Part shown: one piece after another, positions 1-4,746 of the stretch
Layout: the number at the start of each line of letters is the position of its first letter
Position numbering within the stretch: position 1 is the stretch's first letter
Notes under the pieces: generated by a model
What the model saw: the letters and a program-made list of their open reading frames with translations, nothing else
Database searches by the model: none
Told to the model about the DNA's origin: nothing
Program-made: the position numbers and the translations under genes
Assembly: GCA_027021285.1 (NCBI GenBank)
Contig: JALUUP010000533.1
Coordinates: 1-5,024, forward strand
Direction: 5' to 3'
From: Bacteroidota bacterium
GTDB taxonomy: Bacteria; Bacteroidota; Ignavibacteria; SZUA-365; JAADGX01
DNA length: 5,024 nucleotides

Positions 1-638
1 CGCGCTTCGTTGAACAGTGTGTACAGCACGGCTTACAGGGAGTCGAAATGCTTGCAGGCATTCCCGGGACCCTGGGCGGCGCCATCCGCATGAATGCAGG
101 CGCATACGGCACCGAGATATCGGACCGCCTTGTTGAAATCAAAGTTGTACGAAATGGGAAGATCGCAGCCATGCCCCGTGAGGAGGGCGAGTTTGCGTAT
201 CGTTCCTCTGCGCTTCAGAAGGTCATCATTCTTGAAGCCCGCTTTCATCTTTCCTCGGCAGATCCTGTACTATTACGAGAGCGGCGAAAAGAATTGCTCC
301 TGAAGCGCAATATGTCTCAACCGACGAACCTGCCGAACGCCGGAAGCATTTTCAAGAATCCGCCCGGCGATTTCGCGGCTCGTCTTATCGAATCCTGTGG
401 ATTAAAAGGGGTGAGAGAGGGCAGTGCCGTGGTGTCGGAAAAACACGCCAATTTCATCGTCAACATTGGAGGCGCCACGGCACGGGATATTCTTACTCTC
501 ATCCACAGAGTGCAGTCCGCGGTTTTCGAACAAACGGGAGTGTTCCTCGAGCCGGAGATCCGGTTCATCGGTTTCCCGGAGGAAGAAATCAACGGGCTTG
601 TGAATCCGCCGGAATCACCACAGGGAGTGACGTCGTGA
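1..638 (+). CDS. murB: UDP-N-acetylenolpyruvoylglucosamine reductase, type II, 5'-truncated by window edge
   Basis: MurB is the cytoplasmic FAD enzyme that reduces UDP-GlcNAc-enolpyruvate with NADPH to UDP-MurNAc, the second committed step of peptidoglycan precursor synthesis. The reading frame is open from base 3 and ends with TGA at 636-638. About 211 codons are visible against a usual length near 300, so roughly the first third, with the N-terminal FAD-binding part, lies outside the window. The FAD-domain signature GIPGTLGGAIRMNAGAYG begins just after the Met codon at 48; that Met is internal and not the start. The C-terminal substrate domain has the type II AGSIFKNP motif, in which the Ser at 345-347 would be the proton donor, then a VSEKHANFIVN segment. 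The final PEIRFIG motif has the likely catalytic Glu at 555-557. No disruption is seen. The gene sits directly upstream of ftsQ with a 4-base overlap, as in many dcw clusters, and no ddl gene lies between them. Identity is very secure. Confidence 0.96.
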   Translation, partial: RFVEQCVQHGLQGVEMLAGIPGTLGGAIRMNAGAYGTEISDRLVEIKVVRNGKIAAMPREEGEFAYRSSALQKVIILEARFHLSSADPVLLRERRKELLLKRNMSQPTNLPNAGSIFKNPPGDFAARLIESCGLKGVREGSAVVSEKHANFIVNIGGATARDILTLIHRVQSAVFEQTGVFLEPEIRFIGFPEEEINGLVNPPESPQGVTS

Positions 639-1444
639 GAAGACGAAGGACATTGATGACCCCGGCAAAATACCGTCGCGCGGTCGTGCCGCTCTTTCTT
701 CTCCTCGTGATCCTCTCGGGGCTTGGTGTTGTCGCCAACCGGTGGAGATCGTCGGCGAAGGAAATCCATCTCGAGGTGCGCGGCAACCGGCTGGTTGACA
801 GCCTCACCGTAATACGACTTATCAGTCTTCCGGATTCCATGTGCCTGGCCGACGTGGACCTACTGGCTGTACGGCGTGCGGTCCTGCGGAATCCCTTTAT
901 TCGCAAAGTGGAAGTGTATCGCGATCCGCCATTGACACTTGTGATCGAAGTATCCGAACGCGTTCCGATTGCGAATATACTCGGTCCCGGGGGGACCATC
1001 TGGCCTGTCGACGAGGCGGGGTACGTCCTCCCGGCTTCGGATGCGGCCTCCGGTGATCTCCCTCTCATCACCGGTCTCTCTCCGACGACCAAGTTGCGCC
1101 CGGGGAAGCGTCTCGATGCGCCCGCCGTTCGTAAAGCGTTGTCCATTGTAAGCGTAGCCGGGCGAATTGGTGAATTCAACGACTGGATGATATCGGAAAT
1201 ATCTGTTGCGCACGAAAACGACATCGTTCTGTTCACAACCCTTTCCGGCACTCCCGTGATTTTCGGTAACGCGGTAAACATGGAGAGAAAATTACGCTCC
1301 CTGGAAACATTCTGGGAGGCGGTTGCACTCAAGAACGATCCACGGAGACTCGAGTATATCGACTTGCGGTTCAAAGACCAGATTGTCGTTCGCTGGAAAG
1401 AGGACCATCAACCGGCCGTAACTAACGTGGTGAAACAGTTATGA
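635..1444 (+). CDS. ftsQ: cell division protein FtsQ/DivIB
   Basis: FtsQ is a bitopic inner-membrane protein that joins FtsB/FtsL and the septal synthase FtsWI to the early divisome. The 269-residue product begins with a basic cytoplasmic tail (MRRRR, further Lys/Arg to residue 15). One hydrophobic membrane segment follows at about 16-35. An extracytoplasmic POTRA domain covers about 42-112 (it includes LEVRGNRLV, NPFIRKVEV and LVIEVSERVPIA). The beta domain runs to about 256, with VDEAGYVLP and, near the end, YIDLRFKDQIVVRW, which is typical of the family. The length is normal. The GTG at 635 overlaps the murB stop and has AGGGAG at 622-627, seven bases upstream. An ATG at 656, with GAAGGA at 645-650, is a credible alternative that would remove seven residues of the basic tail and leave the fold intact. 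Which start is used cannot be settled from sequence alone. Family assignment rests on architecture and position as well as motifs, because FtsQ sequences diverge strongly. Confidence 0.93.
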   Translation: MRRRRTLMTPAKYRRAVVPLFLLLVILSGLGVVANRWRSSAKEIHLEVRGNRLVDSLTVIRLISLPDSMCLADVDLLAVRRAVLRNPFIRKVEVYRDPPLTLVIEVSERVPIANILGPGGTIWPVDEAGYVLPASDAASGDLPLITGLSPTTKLRPGKRLDAPAVRKALSIVSVAGRIGEFNDWMISEISVAHENDIVLFTTLSGTPVIFGNAVNMERKLRSLETFWEAVALKNDPRRLEYIDLRFKDQIVVRWKEDHQPAVTNVVKQL

Positions 1445-1482
1445 AATCACACGTCAACCTGAAGCATGAAGGTGCCCTATGA
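1441..1482 (+). CDS. possible 13-codon coupling ORF between ftsQ and ftsA
   Basis: This short frame reads MKSHVNLKHEGAL. Its ATG overlaps the ftsQ stop (ATGA, 1441-1444), and its TGA overlaps the ftsA start (ATGA, 1479-1482). It therefore spans the ftsQ-ftsA gap exactly. The peptide has no hydrophobic segment or known motif. No strong Shine-Dalgarno sequence precedes it, so any translation would depend on ribosomes that finish ftsQ. The likely role, if real, is to carry ribosomes across the gap and couple ftsA to ftsQ translation; the peptide itself need not do anything. It could equally be chance, since a frame this short survives easily without selection. Confidence 0.3.
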   Translation: MKSHVNLKHEGAL

Positions 1483-2705
1483 GTGAAATCATCGTCGGCC
1501 TCGATATCGGCACGACCAAGGTGAGTGTTATCGTTGCTTCGATTGAGGAGCCCGAACAGATCAACGTGATTGGCGTCGGGACGGCGCCGAACGAAGGAAT
1601 GTCGCGGGGAACGGTGACACACATCGACAAAACGGTTGCGTCCATTCAAAAAGCCGTGGAATCGGCGGAGAGCCAATCGGGGATGAAGATTCGCGGCGTT
1701 GTGGCGGGAATCGCCGGCGATCATATCCAGAGTTTCCAGAGCCGCGGCGTCATCGCCATCAACAACCCGGAAAACGAGATTACCCGCAAGGATGTCGAGC
1801 GGTTGATCCAGGATACCAAGCGCGTGGCCCTTCCCTCCGACCGGCGCATCATCCATGTTATTCCGCAGGAGTTCATCGTGGACGGACAGGACAATATCTA
1901 TGATCCGGTCGGCATGTCGGGGGTGCGTATGGAGGCCATCGTCCATATCGTGACGGGCAGCATCACGGCCACACAGAACATTTACCGGTGCCTGGAACGC
2001 GCGGGCCTGGAGGCGCACGACCTTGTGCTGGAACCGCTGGCGTCAAGCTATTCCGTTCTTTCCGAAGACGAGAAAGAGGTTGGTGTCGTGCTGGTCGATA
2101 TCGGAGGTGGTACGACAGATATCGCGGTTTTCGAGGATCGGACGATTCGCCATACGGCCGTCATAGCCATCGCCGGCAAAAAGGTGACGGAAGATATCCG
2201 GAAGGTGCTGGGCATAAAGAATGCTGACGCGGAACACTTGAAACGGAGTTACGGATACGCGTATCTCCCCGAAATCACCGACGATTCACCAATCAATCTT
2301 CCTGGAATCGGCGGACGCAATCCCATGGAGATATCGAAATCGCTCTTATGCCAGATTATTCAACCGCGGATGGAGGAAATCCTGGAAATCGTCGGCCTTG
2401 AAATCAAGCGTTCCGGCTATTCCCGGCACTTGCATTCGGGAGTGGTTCTCACGGGAGGCGGGTCGCTCATCAAGGGAACGGCGGCGCTGGCCAGCGACGT
2501 CTTGGGGATGCCCGTCAAAGTGGGTATTCCAAAGGGGTTTCAGGCCGGCTTGACCACCGAAGTGGAAAACCCCATCCATGCAACTGGCGTGGGGATCATT
2601 TTATATGCTGCGGAGAACAGTATGGGCCGCGGCCATGTCATCAAGCTGAACGGAAACGGCAAGAACGTCTTTCGTCGCTTGATCAACTGGTTCAATGAAT
2701 TGTAG
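1479..2705 (+). CDS. ftsA: cell division protein FtsA, actin-like membrane anchor of FtsZ
   Basis: FtsA is an actin-fold ATPase that binds the FtsZ C-terminal peptide, anchors the Z ring to the inner membrane and recruits later division proteins. The 408-residue product has the phosphate-1 motif GLDIGTTKVSVIV at 7-19 and the FtsA-specific 1C subdomain at about 85-165, including HVIPQEFIVDGQ. The phosphate-2 motif DIGGGTTD is at 207-214, and the adenosine motif GVVLTGGGSLIKG at 321-333. The C-terminal end NVFRRLINWFNEL (396-408) alternates basic and bulky hydrophobic residues, as expected for the membrane-targeting amphipathic helix. Length is close to the usual 410-420. The start is supported by GAAGG at 1468-1472, six bases before the ATG, and by the ATGA overlap with the preceding mini-ORF. 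The frame ends in TAG, 78 bases before ftsZ. It is probably cotranscribed with murB and ftsQ. All motifs are intact and the identification is secure. Confidence 0.97.
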   Translation: MSEIIVGLDIGTTKVSVIVASIEEPEQINVIGVGTAPNEGMSRGTVTHIDKTVASIQKAVESAESQSGMKIRGVVAGIAGDHIQSFQSRGVIAINNPENEITRKDVERLIQDTKRVALPSDRRIIHVIPQEFIVDGQDNIYDPVGMSGVRMEAIVHIVTGSITATQNIYRCLERAGLEAHDLVLEPLASSYSVLSEDEKEVGVVLVDIGGGTTDIAVFEDRTIRHTAVIAIAGKKVTEDIRKVLGIKNADAEHLKRSYGYAYLPEITDDSPINLPGIGGRNPMEISKSLLCQIIQPRMEEILEIVGLEIKRSGYSRHLHSGVVLTGGGSLIKGTAALASDVLGMPVKVGIPKGFQAGLTTEVENPIHATGVGIILYAAENSMGRGHVIKLNGNGKNVFRRLINWFNEL

Positions 2706-2783
2706 GTCAACCTCGACAAATACGACGTATTGTGAATGCATTAATATCTAACAAATTGTTTCATTTCAATCGAGGAGGGTGCA
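2706..2783 (+). promoter_or_regulatory. AT-rich ftsA-ftsZ spacer with a small inverted repeat and the ftsZ ribosome binding site
   Basis: This 78-base spacer is much richer in A and T than the flanking genes, which is where ftsZ promoters or regulatory sites are often found. It holds an inverted repeat with perfect 5-base arms, AATAC-GAC-GTATT at 2719-2731, followed by the palindrome AATGCATT at 2735-2742 and the AT-rich stretch ATTAATATCTAAC. I looked for sigma70-type -35/-10 pairs with 16-18 bases between them and found none that is convincing, so no promoter is claimed. GAGGAGG at 2772-2778 lies five bases before the ftsZ ATG. It is the strongest ribosome binding site among the division genes here, which fits the need for far more FtsZ than FtsA or FtsQ. 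Confidence 0.45.
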
Positions 2784-3983
2784 ATGCCCATCGAATTTGA
2801 TAGTACGCGTGATCACCGGGCGAGGATCAAAGTCGTCGGTGTGGGTGGTGGTGGCGGGAATGCCGTGGATGACATGATTACACGCGGCATTCAGAATGTT
2901 CAGTTCTGCGTGATCAATACCGACATGCAGGCTCTCGATCGTTCTTCCGCGGAGTACAAGATCCAGGTCGGAAAAAACCTGACGCATGGTCTTGGCGCTG
3001 GCGCTGATCCCGACATGGGATACCGCGCCATCGAGGAAGACAAAGAAGAGGTGACGAATGCTCTGTCCGGTTGCGACATGGTCTTTGTTACCGCGGGTAT
3101 GGGAGGCGGCACAGGTACCGGCGCAGCTCCCGTGGTGGCGAGCATTGCCAAGAGCAACGGCGCGCTGGTTGTCGCTATTGTAACGAAACCCTTTCACTAC
3201 GAAGGGAAGAAGCGCATGAAGCAGGCAGAAGTCGGATTGGAGGAGCTTCGCAAGCAGGTCGATACGCTCATCGTGATTCCCAATCAGAGGTTGTTAAGCA
3301 TCGTTGATCGGGGAACTCCGCTGACGGAAGCCTTCAAACTTGCCGACGAAGTCTTGTACAATGCAACGCGGGGAATTGCAGAGATCATCAACGTAGGTGG
3401 CCTGGTGAACGTGGATTTCGCGGATGTTCGAACGATCATGCGCGACATGGGCGACGCCCTGATGGGGTCGGGTGTTGCGACCGGCGAGAACAAGGCGGTG
3501 GAAGCGGCGCAGGCGGCAATCTCCAGTCCACTTCTCGAAGGTATTTCGATCGCGGGAGCACAGGGGATTCTCATCAATTTCACCGGCGGGAAAGAACTCT
3601 CGTTACTGGAGATCGACGAGGCTGCTTCCATTATCCAGGAAGCGGCAGGTGAAGACGCAAACGTTATCTGGGGCGTTGTTATTGACGAAAACATGGAAGA
3701 CAAGATGATGGTTACCGTTATCGCCACCGGTTTCAACAAGCGTCACGCAACCGCCAGGGGAACCGCCGCTGGTGGCAAGCAAGCCGTCGGCAACATCCGT
3801 CATATCCCCTCAGGTATCATGGAATTGCGCGATCTCGACACTCCAGCCTACATTCGAAAAGGGATGCACGGCGCGGAAGAGGAGGAAGAATCTGTCCGCG
3901 AACTGACGGATGAAGAGATCAAACAACGAATCGATAAAGGAGATCCGGATAAACCTGCCTTCTTGCGTAAGATCATGGATTAG
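2784..3983 (+). CDS. ftsZ: cell division protein FtsZ (tubulin-like GTPase)
   Basis: FtsZ polymerises with GTP into the cytoplasmic Z ring that organises septal wall synthesis. The 399-residue product has the N-terminal GGGGGNA loop at 21-27, the tubulin signature GGGTGTG at 107-113, and ribose/phosphate contacts E140, R144, N167 and D188 by analogy with E. coli. The T7 synergy loop NVDFAD at 209-214 carries both acidic catalytic residues, D211 and D214. The globular part ends near residue 320. The tail is notable. It has a conserved-peptide-like motif LDTPAYIRK at 351-359, then an acidic stretch with five Glu at 365-369, then a second such motif PDKPAFLRK at 388-396, with the terminus IMD. 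Only the last is at the usual place for the peptide that binds FtsA. Start choice is secure: it gives a normal N-terminus and follows GAGGAGG by five bases. TAG ends the frame, and the following 414 bases have no recognisable gene. Confidence 0.98.
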   Translation: MPIEFDSTRDHRARIKVVGVGGGGGNAVDDMITRGIQNVQFCVINTDMQALDRSSAEYKIQVGKNLTHGLGAGADPDMGYRAIEEDKEEVTNALSGCDMVFVTAGMGGGTGTGAAPVVASIAKSNGALVVAIVTKPFHYEGKKRMKQAEVGLEELRKQVDTLIVIPNQRLLSIVDRGTPLTEAFKLADEVLYNATRGIAEIINVGGLVNVDFADVRTIMRDMGDALMGSGVATGENKAVEAAQAAISSPLLEGISIAGAQGILINFTGGKELSLLEIDEAASIIQEAAGEDANVIWGVVIDENMEDKMMVTVIATGFNKRHATARGTAAGGKQAVGNIRHIPSGIMELRDLDTPAYIRKGMHGAEEEEESVRELTDEEIKQRIDKGDPDKPAFLRKIMD

Positions 3984-4062
3984 CAGAACAGGTTGAACAT
4001 AAGATAAAGCATGGTGCAAGCTAAGAAGGAGTAGCTGCCGTTCGACTTTCTGCAAACATTAA

Positions 4063-4082
4063 CAGGAGTATTAATACTGCTG
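4063..4082. repeat. near-perfect 20-bp palindrome, possible operator
   Basis: The sequence CAGGAGTATTAATACTGCTG matches its own reverse complement at 18 of 20 positions; only the fourth base from each end fails to pair. The central 12 bases AGTATTAATACT are perfectly symmetrical. Even spacing, an AT-rich core and GC-containing ends are typical of sites for dimeric helix-turn-helix regulators, but no regulator gene is in view. In RNA it could also fold with a UUAA loop, so it could instead be an mRNA 3'-end element of ftsZ. It begins 80 bases after the ftsZ stop. Confidence 0.4.
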
Positions 4083-4083
4083 A

Positions 4084-4102
4084 TAAAAGCGGAAGGCTTT
4101 TA
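4084..4102 (+). terminator. possible weak intrinsic terminator after ftsZ
   Basis: Arms TAAAAGC (4084-4090) and GCTTTTA (4096-4102) pair perfectly around the loop GGAAG. The descending arm provides four U residues, followed by ACTTAT. The A-tract/U-tract layout looks like an intrinsic terminator, but only two G-C pairs hold the stem and no long T-run follows. Termination would be partial at best. It lies 100 bases after the ftsZ stop. Confidence 0.3.
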
Positions 4103-4193
4103 CTTATAAAAGAGAAATATCGTATCCGGGTTTGTGATATGAATACATCGATGATAAATAATCACGGTTTGTTTTTTCCGTCAAGGAGGATCG

Positions 4194-4271
4194 TTGTTGC
4201 GGGAGAGCCGGCGGCGGAACCGAGGGATATGGCTCAGACCCTTGGAAATAAAGGCGATTCTTCGAATATAA
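4194..4271 (+). CDS. possible 25-codon basic peptide ORF with perfect Shine-Dalgarno sequence
   Basis: AAGGAGG at 4183-4189 lies four bases before a TTG, the same spacing as between AAGGAGG and ATG in hup. The frame from this TTG runs 25 codons to TAA at 4269-4271. The predicted peptide starts MLRESRRRNRGIW and is strongly basic, with seven Arg and one Lys against two Glu. Three CGG codons stand in a row at residues 6-8. It has no membrane segment and I recognise no family. It could be a leader peptide upstream of hup or a small basic protein, or the AAGGAGG may be part of an RNA fold and the ORF an accident. The non-ATG start and small size keep confidence low. The ORF overlaps the pseudoknot-capable structure listed separately. 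Confidence 0.25.
   Translation: MLRESRRRNRGIWLRPLEIKAILRI
4205..4245 (+). ncRNA. possible structured RNA element with pseudoknot
   Basis: CCGAGGG (4220-4226) pairs with CCCTTGG (4239-4245) as a seven-base stem with one G-U pair and a 12-base loop. That loop contains GGCTC (4231-4235), which is the exact complement of GAGCC at 4205-4209. The two helices interlock, which is the arrangement of an H-type pseudoknot, and a sixth G-U pair can extend the first helix. I do not recognise it as a known riboswitch, tmRNA, SRP RNA, 6S RNA or RNase P core. It lies in the GC-rich island of an otherwise AT-rich gap, about 150-190 bases before hup, so it could be a cis-acting leader element. Without homologues, chance pairing cannot be excluded. 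Confidence 0.25.
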
Positions 4272-4295
4272 ATGTGAGAATTCGGTAAAAAGGAC

Positions 4296-4324
4296 TTGTT
4301 ATCACCCGTGAATTTAATTACATT
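4296..4324 (+). promoter_or_regulatory. possible sigma70-type promoter for hup
   Basis: TTGTTA at 4296-4301 and TACATT at 4319-4324 are separated by 17 bases. Each matches the enterobacterial -35 and -10 consensus at four of six positions. Transcription would begin near 4331 and give a leader of about 66 bases before hup. The region is AT-rich and correctly placed, but the match is modest. The consensus for this organism is unknown. Confidence 0.3.
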
Positions 4325-4335
4325 AATCAGTGCAA

Positions 4336-4357
4336 AAGCACGGTGTGCTTCTTTTCT
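4336..4357 (+). other. hairpin with T-rich tail in the hup leader
   Basis: AAGCAC (4336-4341) and GTGCTT (4345-4350) form a perfect six-base stem around GGT, followed by CTTTTCT. If transcription starts near 4331, this hairpin sits at the very 5' end of the hup mRNA, where it could protect the message or act as an attenuator. The segment CTTCTT (4348-4353) can instead pair with AAGGAG of the hup ribosome binding site (4387-4392, one G-U pair), an alternative that excludes part of the hairpin. Pyrimidine-rich stretches pair with ribosome binding sites easily, so this is only suggestive. Confidence 0.25.
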
Positions 4358-4397
4358 AACCGCCATTGTTCACTATCGTTAACTGCAAGGAGGCATC

Positions 4398-4691
4398 ATG
4401 GCTAAAAAGAAACCCATGACCAAAGCGCAGATCGTGGCATATCTTGCGGCAAAGACAAACATGCCGAAGAAGACTGCGCAACAGTTCGTGGAAGAGTATG
4501 CGAAGCTTGCCTACAAGGAAGCCAAGAACGAATTTACTCTTCCTGGCCTTGGCAAGCTGGTCGTATCCAAGCGGAAAGCCCGTAAAGGACGCAATCCTGC
4601 TACCGGTGAAGAGATCAAGATCCCGGCCAAGAAGGTTCTGAAGTTCAGGATTGCGAAAGCGTGCAAGGACGCAGTCTTTCCGCAGAAGTAA
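4398..4691 (+). CDS. hup: HU/IHF-family nucleoid DNA-binding protein
   Basis: HU-family proteins form small dimers that bend and compact DNA in the nucleoid and assist replication, recombination and transcription control. The 97-residue product has the full fold. A helical dimerisation half spans about 7-45 (KAQIVAYLAAKT, then KKTAQQFVEEY), followed by LPGLGKLVV and the beta-arm SKRKARKGRNPATGEEIKIPAKKV at about 57-80. The Pro of RNPATGE (P67) is the residue that intercalates into DNA in this family. A C-terminal helix, LKFRIAKACKDAV, closes it. The N-terminus has a short Lys-rich extension (AKKKPMTK), and the protein is slightly longer than the typical 90 residues. AAGGAGG at 4387-4393 lies four bases before the ATG, which supports high expression. 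The gene appears to be a single transcription unit, with its own leader and a strong terminator. HU and IHF subunits cannot be told apart securely here; the symbol hup is given by family. Confidence 0.95.
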   Translation: MAKKKPMTKAQIVAYLAAKTNMPKKTAQQFVEEYAKLAYKEAKNEFTLPGLGKLVVSKRKARKGRNPATGEEIKIPAKKVLKFRIAKACKDAVFPQK

Positions 4692-4713
4692 TCCTTCCGG
4701 TTTCCACGATCTG

Positions 4714-4746
4714 ACGTGATGTGGCGGATGCTGCATCACGTTTTTT
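4714..4746 (+). terminator. intrinsic terminator of hup
   Basis: ACGTGATG (4714-4721) and CATCACGT (4734-4741) form a perfect eight-base stem, extendable inward by two wobble pairs and a G-C pair to a six-base loop, CGGATG. A run of six T at 4741-4746 follows directly. It begins 23 bases after the hup stop. The other strand has no T-run after the stem, so it acts mainly on hup. The T-tract overlaps the stop codon of the convergent gene. Confidence 0.88.

Larger units (their letters stand above)
3984..4397. other. 414-base ftsZ-hup gap with no recognised gene but many inverted repeats
   Basis: I recognise no conserved protein or known RNA family in this gap. It is AT-richer than the flanking genes, apart from a GC-rich island at about 4200-4226. 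Reading left to right it contains a hairpin at 4014-4039 whose loop shows AGAAGGAG, with arms AGCTA/TAGCT at 4019-4023 and 4032-4036. Then come a 20-bp palindrome, a terminator-like hairpin, a T-run at 4172-4177, an AAGGAGG with a possible 25-codon ORF, and a hairpin with a pseudoknot option. A weak inverted repeat CGAAT/ATTCG (4263-4267, 4280-4284), a promoter-like pair and a hairpin in the hup leader complete it. The strongest of these are listed separately. The gap most likely combines the end of the ftsZ transcript with the hup control region. A non-coding RNA is possible but unproven. Confidence 0.6.

Noticed and set aside
589..1374. A 261-codon open frame on the minus strand opposite ftsQ.
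   Set aside because: It lies wholly against ftsQ and the murB end, has no recognisable domain, and its composition is that of an antisense shadow of a GC-rich gene. The plus-strand reading is clearly FtsQ.
1422..2018. A 198-codon minus-strand frame opposite ftsA.
   Set aside because: ftsA on the plus strand has all its nucleotide-binding motifs intact; the antisense product is His/Asp/Arg-rich with no known pattern.
4132..4165. A promoter-like TTGTGA and a GTGAT/ATCAC inverted repeat followed by a six-T run at 4172-4177, possible promoter or terminator.
   Set aside because: No -10 box at 16-18 bases matches well, and the five-base stem encloses a 22-base loop, too weak for a terminator. The T-run alone is not enough.
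4181..4366. A 61-codon minus-strand frame in the ftsZ-hup gap, the longest there.
   Set aside because: There is no Shine-Dalgarno sequence before its ATG, no recognisable motif, and its bases are better explained by the hup control region on the other strand.
3984..4397. A CRISPR array, tRNA, insertion sequence or attachment site in the gap.
   Set aside because: There are no regularly spaced repeats, no cloverleaf with a TTCRA loop, no transposase reading frame with terminal repeats, and no direct repeats flanking the region.
4356..4739. A 127-codon minus-strand frame opposite hup.
   Set aside because: It is the antisense shadow of an unmistakable HU gene, and it crosses the hup terminator.
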